Shown here: piece by piece, positions 52,360 through 62,789 of the stretch
How the letters are laid out: each line of letters begins with the position of its first letter
Position numbering within the stretch: position 1 is the stretch's first letter
Assembly: GCA_003854985.1 (NCBI GenBank)
Contig: RQOG01000130.1
Span: 23,208-87,207 of the forward strand
Source of the DNA: Calditrichota bacterium
GTDB taxonomy: Bacteria > Calditrichota > Calditrichia > Calditrichales > Calditrichaceae
Reading direction: 5' to 3'
DNA: 64,000 nucleotides
The notes under the pieces: model-generated
What the model saw: the letters and a program-made list of their open reading frames with translations, nothing else
What the model was told of the DNA's origin: nothing
The model's database searches: none
Program-made: the position numbers and the translations under genes

Positions 52360-53898
52360 CTATTTTTCCAGTTCCAGAACAACGACGGAATTGGCTGGAA
52401 TAGTTAAATGTATTTTATCGCCCGAAAGCGATGCATCGTCAAAAGCCTTTGGCGCTATTTTTTCAGGATTATCAAAATTATTATGATCCTGAATATTTTT
52501 TGAAGTTAAAATTCTGCCTGATATTTTTTTCGCTGCAAATCCTTTCAGCGCTATCTCTACTTTTTGGTCGTTATGATTATCGATATTCGTCAGTGAAATA
52601 TGCATTTTACCCGACTGATCCTTTGAAGCCGATACGGAGACCGCCTGCAGCTTTTTGTCTCCCCTTACAAAATCGTTTGACATCACTGTCACAGGCGCTA
52701 ACAGGGCATCCTGATGTACTTTATACATCTCCATAACATGATAAGTGGGTGTCAGGATCATTTTTTCGTCTATTGTTAAAATAACCGACTGCAGGGCGTT
52801 TACGGTTTGTGCCAGATTCGCCATTCTTACCCTGTCTGCATGATTATTAAAAATGTTAAGCGTGATGCCGGCAATCATCGCATCGCGCATGGTATTTTGC
52901 TGGTACAGCGCGCCGTTACCTCTGGGATCCGGATCATACCATCCACCCCATTCGTCAACGATTAAAGCCACGCGTTTTTTGGGATCGTATTTATCCATTA
53001 CTTCACTGTTTTTGATAATAAATTCTTCCATAAACCAGGCCTTTTCCATAATCATGAAATACTCGTCATCATTAAATTCATAGGATGAACTTTTGTGATC
53101 CCAGTTTACCGCATAATGATGGATAGACAAACCTTCAAAACGTCTGGCAGGAATATCTTTCATTATTTTTTCCGTCCAGTTATAGTCGGGAAATCCCGGA
53201 CCCACGGCTATCCTGAACAGCTTCTTGGAATTAAAATAATCGGTCATAGCTGTGGCAAATTGTTTATACAGATTGATATAATGCTCCACATTCATATGTC
53301 CACCACAATCCCATGATTCATTGCCAATGCCCCAATATTTAACCTTCCAGGGTTTGTCACGGCCATATTTTTCGCGCAGATCGGTCAGATAACTGGTGCC
53401 GTTGGGGTGATTGACATACTGCACCCATTCAACCGCTTCCTGCACGGAGCCGCTGTTCATATTAACAGCCAGATACGGTTCTGCGCCAAGCAGTTCGCAT
53501 AAATTAAGAAACTCATGGGTTCCGAAACTGTTATCCTCGCGGTAATTCCCCCAGGATAAATTCTCAATAGCCTTTCTTTCGCTTTTCGGTCCAATAGCGT
53601 CTTTCCAGTGATAGGTATCCGCAAAGCACCCTCCCGGCCATCTCAGATTGGGGATGTTTAATTTCTTTAGCGCTTCGATCACATCATTGCGGACGCCGTT
53701 CGTATTGGGAATTTCTGGATTATTTTCGCCAATATAAATGCCGTCGTATATAACCCGGCTGATATGTTCGGCAAAATGCCCGTAGATATGTTTACTTATT
53801 ATAGTTTTCGCCGAATCAGCATTGATTATAACTTTATTTTGAGCAACTACAGTGGTCGCCCAGATTATAAGTAATAACGTTATGAATTGTTTTTTCAT
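52360..53898 (-). CDS. GH51 alpha-L-arabinofuranosidase, exported
   Basis: About 512 residues with a signal peptide ending VVAQ (about 20). The GH51 signature residues are present: LRWPGGCFADTYHW, the acid/base Glu in YWGIGNESWDCGG (about 194), and the nucleophile Glu in ALIVDEWGGWYD (about 315). It releases arabinose from arabinan or arabinoxylan. A C-terminal beta domain follows (about 420-512). The ATG at 53898 has GGAGA eight bases upstream, preferred over 53922. It sits among other hemicellulose genes (CE15, GH5) on the same strand but with long gaps, so it is probably transcribed alone. Confidence 0.92.
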   Translation of the reverse strand: MKKQFITLLLIIWATTVVAQNKVIINADSAKTIISKHIYGHFAEHISRVIYDGIYIGENNPEIPNTNGVRNDVIEALKKLNIPNLRWPGGCFADTYHWKDAIGPKSERKAIENLSWGNYREDNSFGTHEFLNLCELLGAEPYLAVNMNSGSVQEAVEWVQYVNHPNGTSYLTDLREKYGRDKPWKVKYWGIGNESWDCGGHMNVEHYINLYKQFATAMTDYFNSKKLFRIAVGPGFPDYNWTEKIMKDIPARRFEGLSIHHYAVNWDHKSSSYEFNDDEYFMIMEKAWFMEEFIIKNSEVMDKYDPKKRVALIVDEWGGWYDPDPRGNGALYQQNTMRDAMIAGITLNIFNNHADRVRMANLAQTVNALQSVILTIDEKMILTPTYHVMEMYKVHQDALLAPVTVMSNDFVRGDKKLQAVSVSASKDQSGKMHISLTNIDNHNDQKVEIALKGFAAKKISGRILTSKNIQDHNNFDNPEKIAPKAFDDASLSGDKIHLTIPANSVVVLELEK

Positions 53899-54079
53899 TT
53901 TAAGTTTCTCCTTTTTTATCATTAGCTGATTTAAAATAATAAAAACACTGATAATCTAACTGATTAAACTTTAATAAAATTCAGGGAATATAAAAAGCCA
54001 ATATGCGTCAATCATTAACCTGTTTGCGTAAGACTGATATCGATAATTTTTTAGCTAAATAAAACACCGTGGATTTTTA

Positions 54080-54262
54080 CTAATTGCCACCATACGCTTT
54101 TGGCATAAGTCTTACCGGCACCCGGTATTTGTTTTCACCCGGGAGTTTTTCTGCACCATTAGAGGTAAAATCAAACAATAGTCTTTTAATTTTTTTAACA
54201 ATTTTATTGATATCACTTTTAGGAAGGGATTTATCGGTAAAAGCGCCGTTTTGAAGCCTTAT
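54080..54262 (-). pseudogene. 3' remnant of an unknown gene behind vapC
   Basis: About 60 codons open up to TAG at 54082-54080, beginning inside the end of the vapC gene with no start codon. The translation is protein-like (for example INKIVKKIKRLLFDFTSNGA and GENKYRVPVRLMPKAYGGN) but I cannot assign it. It is likely the tail of a gene displaced when the toxin-antitoxin pair arrived; a short coupled gene with an unusual start cannot be excluded. Confidence 0.4.
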
Positions 54263-54266
54263 TTAG

Positions 54267-54677
54267 TTATACGTCCATTATTTTATATAATTTTATCGGA
54301 ATGATTTTCTGAATATTTTCGAAATCTTTGTCCAAAGTAAATATTTCAAAATCTCTGTGAAAAGCGAGAGCACATATTAAAAAGTCAATATTTGATACCT
54401 GGATACCTTTTTTTCGGCAGGTATTGTAAAATTCCGCAGCCTTCTCATAATCAATAGTCTCTATTGGTAAATCCATAAACACTGAAAGATAATCGCGTAA
54501 TTCTGAAAACTGTAGATCGGACTTAATCCCCGATAAGATTTCCTGACGTATCGGGCCTATTAATTGTACCCGTACATCTTTAATTAATTCAGACAGTTCT
54601 TTGACAATTTTTTGATTACTGGCGACATCCCTTCGGAGAGCCAAAGACCAAACACAAGTGTCAACAATTACTTTCAC
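54267..54677 (-). CDS. vapC: PIN-domain toxin, VapC family
   Basis: 136 residues, a complete PIN domain. The acidic metal ligands are Asp6 (VIVDTCVW), Glu46 (IRQEIL), Asp98 (NIDFLICALA) and Asp116 (FTLDKDF). VapC toxins are site-specific ribonucleases that cut tRNA or rRNA. It starts with GTG overlapping the antitoxin stop (GTGA), so it is made only after the antitoxin. All catalytic residues are kept, so it should be active. Confidence 0.92.
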   Translation of the reverse strand: MKVIVDTCVWSLALRRDVASNQKIVKELSELIKDVRVQLIGPIRQEILSGIKSDLQFSELRDYLSVFMDLPIETIDYEKAAEFYNTCRKKGIQVSNIDFLICALAFHRDFEIFTLDKDFENIQKIIPIKLYKIMDV

Positions 54678-54874
54678 TGAACTTTACGTTGCTGTTTATA
54701 GTCGTAATCTTTTTCATATTCAATTTTACCGAACAGCCTGGTTATTTCATACTGTTTTCGTCTTTGAATATATTCATGCAGCGCTTCATTTACAGCGGCT
54801 CTTTTTGTTTTATGCTTACCGATTTTCTTGGCCAGATTAAGAAGATCATCATCTATAGCTAAATTGGATGGCAT
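54674..54874 (-). CDS. vapB: VapB-type antitoxin
   Basis: About 66 residues. The N-terminal part PSNLAIDDDLLNLAKKIGKHKTKRAAVNEAL is a ribbon-helix-helix DNA-binding domain of the DUF2191/VapB class, and the charged C-terminal tail (YEKDYDYKQQRK) would wrap the toxin. The ATG at 54874 has AGGAG seven bases before it; an upstream in-frame start at 54916 would overlap the operator. With VapC it represses its own promoter. Confidence 0.88.
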   Translation of the reverse strand: MPSNLAIDDDLLNLAKKIGKHKTKRAAVNEALHEYIQRRKQYEITRLFGKIEYEKDYDYKQQRKVQ

Positions 54875-54899
54875 CAGATTACTCCTGTATTTTTTGAAT

Positions 54900-54927
54900 G
54901 ATTTTACACATATCATGGTGTAAAATC
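54900..54927. promoter_or_regulatory. Palindromic operator of vapBC
   Basis: GATTTTACAC and GTGTAAAATC, perfect 10-bp inverted arms around an 8-base centre, 26 bases upstream of the vapB ATG. A third half-like GTGTAAATATC follows at 54930. This fits binding by VapB dimers. Confidence 0.7.
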
Positions 54928-54976
54928 AAGTGTAAATATCATCATGTTAGTTTCACATAATGCCACCCGATTTATT

Positions 54977-56433
54977 TCACTTCTCCCTGCCGGCCAGGAT
55001 ATCTTCCAGTCGCTGCCGTTTTACATAATTTCTATAATGAAAAGACTCAGCCAGGGCGATCAGCTCTTCTTCCGATTTATCTTTAAATAAATTACAATAT
55101 TCCGGCAGCAGCGCTTCGGCAATCAGCATATGTCTGATCAATTGCCGGATGTGTCTTTCCGGACCCGCAGGATAGGGAAAGTATCCGGGAAATTCTTTTT
55201 TAAACAGCTCTTCTACCGGCGCTATCGCCTGGCGGATATTTTTATCGCTCGATCCCCAGGAATCCGCCCCAAGGGAATCCTTCCGGGAAAGGAATTTAGA
55301 AACCAGCTTCATGTATGGCGTATCGGCTTTCTGATGCAAAATAGCATGCAGTCCCATGTCCTTGTACAGCCAGATGCACCAGCTTGCCCCGTGTTTATCA
55401 TAATAGGCCAGTTGATCCTTAAGCACCCGGTATCGTATTTCATCCTGTTCCGGGTTACCGGTATACAAAGGACCAAATTCTCCTACCCAAATGGGAACAC
55501 TATGTTTAATCATAAATTCACTTTTATCAAGAAAAACCTGTTCCAGTGTGTCCTTGTTAATATATTTCCCGTCGATGTAACCGGGGTAATCGCCGCCGAA
55601 TCCCGGCCGGGCATAATCATGGTTTGTATAAACCACATTAGCCCATACTTCCGTAAACATACTGAAATCTTTGGCATACGTATTCCCTTCGATAAACAGA
55701 ATATGATCCGGATCGATTTTGCGGATGACATCATGCAGGCGTTTAAAATAAGGGAAAACCTGCTTACCCGTAGGATCGGCCGGTTCATTAATCAGATCGT
55801 AACCCGCTACCCAGGGCTGGTTTTTATATCGTCCGGCGATTGTTTCCCACAGAAGCAGCGCCCGGTCCTGAAAATCCTTATGCTTCCAGAATAAGGCAAC
55901 ATGGGTGGGATTGTCGCTGTGCCAGTGCTGATTCTGGAATCCCGGCAGGGCATGCAGATCGATGATGGTATAAATTTGATATTTGGCGCACAGTTCAATC
56001 ACCCTGTCCAGATGTTTAAAGGCATCTTCCTTTATCACCCGGGGATTCATATCATCTTCAAAAAGATGGTATTGACAGAGATACGCACCAGATTCAGGCC
56101 CAGGCTATGGATATATTGCGCATCCGCTTCGGTAAAATAGTTTTCCATAACATGGTCAAAATAGAGATCGTATTTTTCCCTCCCCATTACTTCCAGCAGC
56201 CCTTCCCGCATGGCTTCTTCATTGGCCGTGTACCCATTGATGAAGTTTTCCATGTGCAGCATACCGCCTAGGCCAAAACCCTTCAGACAAACGGTGTCGC
56301 CCTTTTGGTTGACAATCCGGTCTCCGGAAACTTCAAGCCAGTTTTCGTCCGTTGATTTTCCTGTCTCTGAACAAGCCGACAAAAAAGATACAAGAATAAC
56401 TATTAACAGCAGGTAAAAAATAGTTCGTTTCAT
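54977..56433 (-). pseudogene. GH5 endoglycosidase lipoprotein gene with a frameshift
   Basis: Two frames together make a GH5 enzyme of about 485 residues. The first (from 56433) has a lipoprotein signal ending FLSAC and the GH5 start DRIVNQKGDTVCLKGFGLGG ... LGLNLVRISVN, then runs off after ILFLKMI-like residues. The second resumes at EDDMNPRVI and contains IIDLHALPGFQNQHWHSDNP, the acid/base Glu in GYDLINEPAD and the nucleophile Glu in PIWVGEFGPL. Adding one T between 56070 and 56071 gives a continuous SVNYHLFEDDMNP. It would be a cell-surface beta-glucanase or mannanase. The mutation may be real or a consensus error. Confidence 0.82.
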
Positions 56434-56569
56434 AATTGATTTTCCTTATGTTTGAATCAGACTAAATGCCTGGGTATTATGGGCCGGGCAATGATCTTCC
56501 CGAATTTAAGCATTTTTTAGGATAAAATGAAACGCACTTCCACTACTTGAATAACCGGAATAGTATAAA

Positions 56570-57163
56570 TTAATTTTGAATTATATTACTTTTTTTTATA
56601 GAATCATTGTTCCGAATGGTTGTTTTTGTATGGATTTCAATTCTTGCCGTATCGCCATTAATTTGAATTAACCTCTTTTCAAATGACTGGTGGCTTAAGA
56701 TTTCATTATTGATTTTTATATTTTTTATTGCCTCATCAACCTTAAGTTTTACATCAATGGAATGGTCAGGTAATATATTTAAGATTTCGAGATCATTCGA
56801 AAGATTCCTATTTTCTGTTGTTTCAGTAACAAATATGTTTTTAACACAGAATAACATTTCATGAGTATTGCTCGTAGCATTTTCAAGTAATAAGAGTTTT
56901 ATGTCTTTGGTCAAATCAATAGACGCATTCAGCAATTTTAAAGTTTGATTCTCTCTGTCATAATAAATATCATAATGCGCAGGTATAAAATCTGGTTTTG
57001 GCGGAAATTGTGTTGTATCTCCGCTGATTAATTTACTGGAAGAAATACTTGTAATCTCACATAATAATATTTCCTGCTCCGATATGGAGGTAAAATCTGT
57101 TTGGCACGATGCGGTTATGATGAAAAAAGAGATAAGAGCCATAGAGAAAATTCTGTATTTCAT
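56570..57163 (-). CDS. Putative lipoprotein of unknown function
   Basis: 197 residues. The signal peptide ends FFIITASC, with the cysteine as lipidation site. The mature part has a KPDFIPAHYDIYYDRENQTL segment and many isoleucine/asparagine-rich strands; no family is recognised. An AAGGAG site precedes the ATG. AT-rich and standing alone, between the GH5 and CheY genes. Confidence 0.65.
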   Translation of the reverse strand: MKYRIFSMALISFFIITASCQTDFTSISEQEILLCEITSISSSKLISGDTTQFPPKPDFIPAHYDIYYDRENQTLKLLNASIDLTKDIKLLLLENATSNTHEMLFCVKNIFVTETTENRNLSNDLEILNILPDHSIDVKLKVDEAIKNIKINNEILSHQSFEKRLIQINGDTARIEIHTKTTIRNNDSIKKSNIIQN

Positions 57164-57404
57164 AACCTTCTCCTTATTATTAGATGTGATATTTTATATT
57201 TCAAAAACAATGCCAAATCTAATTGATGTAATAATGCCATCTAATGCCCACTTCACAGCGATCAATAAGTAGTCTATAAAACAAAACTACTCAGTTTTTT
57301 GAAAGATTATCAATTATCTGAAAACTTAAAATTGCTTCTATCCTGAAAAATGGACTTATTATGACTTAATGAAAAATCTTAAAACAATAGATATAATATA
57401 TCAA

Positions 57405-57800
57405 TCAGACGGAGCGCTCCTGCATCAACTCTTCAATAATCACCTTAAAGGTTTCTTTCAGCTTCTCTTCGTTGAAGGGTTTTGTTACATAACCGCGGGC
57501 GCCAAGCTGTAACGCCTCCAACCCGGTCATTTTATCTTTTAAGGCGGTAATAATAATTATTTTCGAATGCTTATAAATTTCCAGCATCTGTTCCAAAACG
57601 GTCAGTCCATTTAAACCGGGCATGGTCAGATCGAGGGTTACGATATCCGGTTTATGTTCGGCGAATAATTCAAGCGCCGAATGGCCGTTGGTAGCCGTGC
57701 CAACTACATTAAAATTATAGTCTTCCAAATATTTAAGGATAGCTCTGCGCATGATCAGAGAATCATCAACAACTAACAGCTTTATGCTTTTGGCATTCAT
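57405..57800 (-). CDS. Single-domain response regulator, CheY-like (second copy)
   Basis: 131 residues, one receiver domain with Asp12/Asp13, phosphoacceptor Asp57 in TLDLTMPGLNG and Lys107 in YVTKPF. It shares a clear run of similarity with the CheY encoded at 40.4-40.7 kb, including GLTVLEQM and the ITALKDKMTGLEALQLGAR segment, so the two are paralogues. No kinase gene is next to it; the nearest compatible kinase is the one at 40.8-45.9 kb, and cross-talk is plausible. Confidence 0.93.
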   Translation of the reverse strand: MNAKSIKLLVVDDSLIMRRAILKYLEDYNFNVVGTATNGHSALELFAEHKPDIVTLDLTMPGLNGLTVLEQMLEIYKHSKIIIITALKDKMTGLEALQLGARGYVTKPFNEEKLKETFKVIIEELMQERSV

Positions 57801-58034
57801 TTTCCGTTCCGGGCCTCTAAATTTATCACTCGTCTGTATGGACTGAACCCATGTAAAATAAACACTAATTATTAAAGTTTCAATATCCAGTTTCGTGTTT
57901 TTTTATGATAACTTGAGTCTTAAGTATACTATCGCGCTTATTTCATCTGCCATCGGTTATATGAAGCAGGAAAGATTGCATCCTGTCGCCCTCTGCAATA
58001 ACTTTAAACGAAATAATAATTGGTTTAATACTTT

Positions 58035-59000
58035 ATGAATCCTATCCGTTGGGGCATTATTGGTTGCGGCGACGTCACCGAAATTAAAAGCGGACCGGCT
58101 TTTCAAAAGGCTTCCGGCTCCGAACTGATCGCCGTTATGCGCAGGAACGGCCGGCTTGCCGCGGATTACGCCCGAAGGCATCATGTGCCGAAATGGTATG
58201 ATAATGCGGATGACCTGATTAATGATCCGGACGTCAATGCCGTGTATATCGCCACACCGCCATCCTCTCATAAAGAATATACGCTGGCCACCGCCCGGGC
58301 CGGAAAACCGGTTTACGGGGAAAAACCGATGGCCCTGAACTACGCCGAATGTCAGGAAATGATTTCCGCCTGTGAAAAAGCAGGCGTTCCTTTATTTGTC
58401 GCCTATTACCGGAGAGCCCTGCCAGGATTTCTAAAAATAAAAGAGCTGTTAGACCACGGCATGATAGGCGCAATCCGTCATATTTCAATATTTCTATCCA
58501 AAACGACTTACGCCAAAGATCTAAACAAGGAACCCAACTGGCGGGTAAATCCTGAAATTGCAGGCTGCGGATATTTCTGCGATTTAGCTTCGCATACGCT
58601 TGACTTACTGCATTACTATTTCGGAGCAATTAAATCCGCCGCCGGATACCGGGAAAATCAGACTAATTTATACATCGCGGAAGATATCATAAGCGCTGTT
58701 TTACAATTTGATAACGGCATTATCGGCGCAGGTTCCTGGATATTCAACGCCAGGGAGAATATCGATATGAATATTATTACCGGAACCAAAGGGAAGATAA
58801 CTTTTTCTACCTTTGAGAATAGTCCGGTAATTCTTGAAACCTCAGAAAAAACAAGGTCTTTTGCGATCGCCAACCCCGAACACATCCAACAGCCTTTAAT
58901 TCAATCGATCGTAGATGAATTAAAAGGAACAGGACGCTGTCCGAGTACGGGGAGATCGGCATCGCTGACTAACATAGTTATGGACTGGATATTAAAATAA
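58035..59000 (+). CDS. Gfo/Idh/MocA-family oxidoreductase
   Basis: 321 residues. The N-terminal Rossmann domain opens with [17 protein letters not shown], a GxGxxx loop for NAD(P). The family's EKP motif is YGEKPMALN (about 95-103). The C-terminal alpha/beta domain has [15 protein letters not shown]. Members oxidise or reduce sugars and sugar derivatives; the substrate is not evident. No strong ribosome binding site. The RNase HI gene follows after 13 bases, so the two may share a transcript. Confidence 0.92.
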   Translation: MNPIRWGIIGCGDVTEIKSGPAFQKASGSELIAVMRRNGRLAADYARRHHVPKWYDNADDLINDPDVNAVYIATPPSSHKEYTLATARAGKPVYGEKPMALNYAECQEMISACEKAGVPLFVAYYRRALPGFLKIKELLDHGMIGAIRHISIFLSKTTYAKDLNKEPNWRVNPEIAGCGYFCDLASHTLDLLHYYFGAIKSAAGYRENQTNLYIAEDIISAVLQFDNGIIGAGSWIFNARENIDMNIITGTKGKITFSTFENSPVILETSEKTRSFAIANPEHIQQPLIQSIVDELKGTGRCPSTGRSASLTNIVMDWILK

Positions 59001-59013
59001 GGAGAAAAGCATT

Positions 59014-59463
59014 TTGAAAAACGTTTTGCTGTATACGGACGGCGCCTGTTCCGGTAATCCGGGGCCCGGAGGTTATGGTACAATTCTGAAATACGGCGAC
59101 ACCGAAAAGGAAATTTCCGCCGGTTATTATAAAACCACCAACAACCGCATGGAACTGAGAGCCATTATCGCCGGACTTGAAGCCCTTAAAAAACCTTGCG
59201 ATGTAAAAGTATTTTCAGACTCAAAATATATCGTTGATGCGGTTAATCAGGGCTGGGCGGAAAAATGGCGCAAAAACGGCTGGAAGCGGAATAAGACGGA
59301 AAAGGCTAAAAATCCTGATCTTTGGCAGCAATTGCTTGATCTGCTTGCAGATCATAAAACTGAATTCATTTGGGTAAAAGGCCATGCAGGTCATCCGGAG
59401 AATGAACGGTGCGACCGCCTAGCTGTAAAAGCTTCCGAAAATCCCACATTGGAAGATAAATAA
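59014..59463 (+). CDS. rnhA: Ribonuclease HI
   Basis: 149 residues with the full active site: Asp9 ([14 protein letters not shown]), Glu47 (NRMELRAII), Asp69 ([11 protein letters not shown]), and His124 and Asp134 ([17 protein letters not shown]). It removes RNA from RNA:DNA hybrids. The gene starts with TTG, which has GGAG nine bases upstream, and no nearby ATG would give the complete domain. It ends close to the convergent UDPGP gene. Confidence 0.95.
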   Translation: MKNVLLYTDGACSGNPGPGGYGTILKYGDTEKEISAGYYKTTNNRMELRAIIAGLEALKKPCDVKVFSDSKYIVDAVNQGWAEKWRKNGWKRNKTEKAKNPDLWQQLLDLLADHKTEFIWVKGHAGHPENERCDRLAVKASENPTLEDK

Positions 59464-59468
59464 AACGA

Positions 59469-62400
59469 TTAATTCCAGTCGCACAAAGAATTCACATAAG
59501 CCGCCGATCCGTCGCGCAGCCAGCCATCGAGCTGAGCCGGCGTTTTTAATTGCTGTCCCCTAAAGCGCGGCACGGCAATATATTGGCATGTTAATTCCGG
59601 CAGAGCTGTCATATCGCCCCAGAGTTTTTCAAACTGGGCGACGGGGTAAATATCTTCCTGCCCTTTCCCCCAGCGTTTTTTAACCTCTTTCAGGGTAACA
59701 TAGGTCGGCATGCGTCCGGCCATTTTCCGAATAGCGTTTAATACTATAACCTCATTCGTTAAATCCGATCTTTCCAAAGAAAACGTTTTAAGATACTGAT
59801 CCAAATCGATCCATGCTGTATTGCTGTTATAATAGGAAAGCCGAAATTCAATTTCTTCATCAGGCAGCGTTAGGCCTTCGACTAATCTTAGCTGACCATC
59901 TACCCGGGCGAGCCCCCCGCCACGGTCATCAATACCGCGGGCGATGACTTCAACCGTAAGGGCTTTCTGCCGGAGAATATGATAACCGAGAATAGCGGGA
60001 TCCATATCTGCGCCCAGCGTATCGATATTATGAAGCATCAGGTATTTCAGATTCGGATACGACTCCAAAAGTTTTAAAAGCGTTCCATTACGCAGCATAT
60101 TCGGCAGTTCGTACCAATGCCCCACAGGATGCAGGCACTGCGCAGGCAGGTTATCGGTATAATCATTGCCCTCGCCCATTTGTTCAGCCCAGTTAATTAA
60201 TGCGGAACGCGTACTCTCCAGCATCTTCTGTGATTGTTCATCAAGAATCTGCTGCGGCATTTCCTGCCAGGCAAATTTTAAATCTTTCACCATTGGAATC
60301 ATGCGCAGACCGATTGTTTTACCCTCGGAAAGGAGAACAGGATCTTTGTATTCATAAAAATTTTGCAGACGCAAAAATTTATCAATGGCATGATGCGTCA
60401 TATAACTGGTCGTAAAAACATATGGAAGCGGCGCCTTACAAAGACGGCTTATTCTGCGGTTTTTGGCAAGATGTGTTTCGATGAAAGTACGATGTCTGCC
60501 GTTTATTTTGCAGAAAGGATTGATGGCCTTAACCACCCCGGCGCCTTTTGTCCAGCGGCTGCCGGAACCCGCGGCCAGGGCTATGGCCGCCACCTGACCA
60601 TTGCGTATGGCATCCATACCAGCTTTACGGTATTCTTCCCCCAGATCATTTATTCCGTCAAAAACATCATCCGGCTCGGCATCACGAATATCCGTATTTC
60701 CTGAAAAGCGATTTTGCGCCAAACCAATACGACCGCTTTTCAGATCGGACCGGATTTCTTCATGCTGAATTTTATCGAAGCCATATTTATCCAACATTTC
60801 CTGCAGTAACTGTTTATTGGCTTTTTCCGGATCAATATCCGGCAGCATACGGTCGAAAAGGGCTTGCACAATTCCCGAAAATTCATCTGATGTTTTACTG
60901 GCCGCGCCAAGTCTGGCCAATTCCGCTCTTCTAAAACGGGTTATTTGTTTCTGATCTCTTTTAATTAGTTCCGGCACAAACCCGGTATAATAACCGGCGG
61001 GCATCAGGGCATTTTCTCCTTCCAGTAGTTCGGCCAGTGTGCCGTTTTCGTTGATTGAAAAATCATAGACCACCGGTTCCATGGCAAAAGGAACGGCTTC
61101 ATTCAGCCCGGCCTTGATATCGCTCATGATGATTTGCAGATCCCTGCGGGCTTTATTCCGGACCGCGGGATCAAAAATAAAGCCCATGCCGCCGCCGGAC
61201 ATACCGCCTAACATCCAGAATCCCCAGAATTTTTCCGAATAAGTTTTCCTAACCCTTTCGATTAAAATCTCTGTAAACAAATTTGAAGCCCAGGGAATAA
61301 TTGTTTGTATGGGACCATTAAAATTCTTATCCGTGGCATCTCCGATTTCCCTGATATTTCCTTTCTTTAAAAGCTCAACCAACAGGCTAAAAGTCTCAAT
61401 AGCTTCTTGTCTCCCCTGCCATTCCGCTTCCGAACGCAACAGGTATTTCTCGGTAACCATTTCCAAAACGGGGCCCACGTCCTGGGCCATGCCGCCATGC
61501 ACAAGAACAAGACTATCCTGTAGTTTTTTTCTTACTTCGGAGGATACTTCCCGATGCGTTAAAATTATATGTTCAGGCAGCAACCGCCCTTTACTAACGC
61601 CAAATTCGGGATCATTTTCGTGTGCAGCGGCGCCCTGAATCAGTTTTATTCCCGGCCAAACGCCGCCGGAATCCTGCCAGCCGCCTCCGGAACCGCCCAG
61701 CCATTCTCCTAAAATCGCCCGGGCTGCCACAAGCCGCCGGTCTTCCTCGCTTAATGCGCCGGTTAATGTTTTTATCTGTCCTGTAGCGCGCATGCACACT
61801 GTTATTAATGCGGCTAACAGATTGGTTGATACCGCCAGCCTCGAACCTTTGGGAATATCATTGACCTTACTTACCAGTTCGATGCCGAAGCCCGGTTTAA
61901 TAATTCTGGCCAGCAATTCGCTGAGTGGATGATCAGCGCCTTCCATGCCCGGCAATACTATTCCCGATGCGATTACCGCCGCTTTTAACAAACCCAGGTA
62001 ATCTTTGCCGAAGTCAAATATTTCCTCGAAAGTGGTAATTTCCGCCGAAGCGCCGAGATCGACGCTTGTTAATCTTAAGACCGGCCGGTCAATGACCCGG
62101 AAAAAGGCTTCCACCGGCGGACAGGGTTTGTTTGCGCTTTTTTCATTGGCAAGACAAAGGTCTATGGAAATATTCAGCACTTTTGCCCCTTCCGGATAAT
62201 CCATGCCCAGGAAGAATATATCGCTCCAGCCACTGTGCGTCAGGTCCATGCGCACCGGCGTCCTCTCGCGTAAAACAGGGAAAAGATGATCGGTCTGTTT
62301 AACCAATTCCTGCTTTATCCGCAAGGGATGATCAACCGGATGGCCGATACGAAACATCCACTGGTTGCCCCTGATGGAACGGACGCTCTGCCGCACCTGG

Positions 62401-62789
62401 TTGGCCAAGGTTTGGAAGCCAAGACGATGATAAGCCTCGGCTAAAGCGCCGGATATTGCCTGATTAAAGCCCTTTTGACTTTGAACCGACAGAAAAATAT
62501 CGATCGCTTCCTCAAACCGGCGGTTTAAAAGTTTTGTATAACCGTTAAATGGAATAAAACCTTCAGCCGGTATTCCTTTTTTAAACGGCAAATAAAAACG
62601 ATGAATAGCATACAAAAAAAACAGAGCTCTTACCCGTTCGTATAAATTTTCGCTTTTTCTGCGAAATTCATCCAAAAGCTGACATTCACTTATTAGTTCT
62701 TCAACTGATGCAGACAGGCAGAAAGATTCAAGAGAAGTATTACGTTTTTCCGGCTGTGTTGATGTTATGATATCGGTCAGGGCGCTCAT
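59469..62789 (-). CDS. Fusion of GHMP kinase-like and UDPGP-type nucleotidyltransferase domains
   Basis: 1106 residues. After an N-terminal helical and beta segment (1-310) comes a GHMP-kinase-like region with [17 protein letters not shown] (about 312-328), [14 protein letters not shown] (about 364-377) and [10 protein letters not shown] (about 528-537). The C-terminal part (about 735-1106) is a UDP-sugar pyrophosphorylase-like domain with [17 protein letters not shown] replacing the usual LxxGxGTRLG-type loop, and [15 protein letters not shown] holding the metal-binding aspartates. It could phosphorylate a sugar and convert it to the NDP-sugar in one chain, as fucokinase/GDP-fucose pyrophosphorylases do, but the sugar is unknown. 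It overlaps the GalU-like gene by ATGA. Confidence 0.78.
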   Translation of the reverse strand: MSALTDIITSTQPEKRNTSLESFCLSASVEELISECQLLDEFRRKSENLYERVRALFFLYAIHRFYLPFKKGIPAEGFIPFNGYTKLLNRRFEEAIDIFLSVQSQKGFNQAISGALAEAYHRLGFQTLANQVRQSVRSIRGNQWMFRIGHPVDHPLRIKQELVKQTDHLFPVLRERTPVRMDLTHSGWSDIFFLGMDYPEGAKVLNISIDLCLANEKSANKPCPPVEAFFRVIDRPVLRLTSVDLGASAEITTFEEIFDFGKDYLGLLKAAVIASGIVLPGMEGADHPLSELLARIIKPGFGIELVSKVNDIPKGSRLAVSTNLLAALITVCMRATGQIKTLTGALSEEDRRLVAARAILGEWLGGSGGGWQDSGGVWPGIKLIQGAAAHENDPEFGVSKGRLLPEHIILTHREVSSEVRKKLQDSLVLVHGGMAQDVGPVLEMVTEKYLLRSEAEWQGRQEAIETFSLLVELLKKGNIREIGDATDKNFNGPIQTIIPWASNLFTEILIERVRKTYSEKFWGFWMLGGMSGGGMGFIFDPAVRNKARRDLQIIMSDIKAGLNEAVPFAMEPVVYDFSINENGTLAELLEGENALMPAGYYTGFVPELIKRDQKQITRFRRAELARLGAASKTSDEFSGIVQALFDRMLPDIDPEKANKQLLQEMLDKYGFDKIQHEEIRSDLKSGRIGLAQNRFSGNTDIRDAEPDDVFDGINDLGEEYRKAGMDAIRNGQVAAIALAAGSGSRWTKGAGVVKAINPFCKINGRHRTFIETHLAKNRRISRLCKAPLPYVFTTSYMTHHAIDKFLRLQNFYEYKDPVLLSEGKTIGLRMIPMVKDLKFAWQEMPQQILDEQSQKMLESTRSALINWAEQMGEGNDYTDNLPAQCLHPVGHWYELPNMLRNGTLLKLLESYPNLKYLMLHNIDTLGADMDPAILGYHILRQKALTVEVIARGIDDRGGGLARVDGQLRLVEGLTLPDEEIEFRLSYYNSNTAWIDLDQYLKTFSLERSDLTNEVIVLNAIRKMAGRMPTYVTLKEVKKRWGKGQEDIYPVAQFEKLWGDMTALPELTCQYIAVPRFRGQQLKTPAQLDGWLRDGSAAYVNSLCDWN

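Noticed and set aside
54875..54916. A longer N-terminus for the VapB antitoxin
   Set aside because: It would begin inside the operator palindrome, lacks a ribosome binding site, and adds residues foreign to the family.
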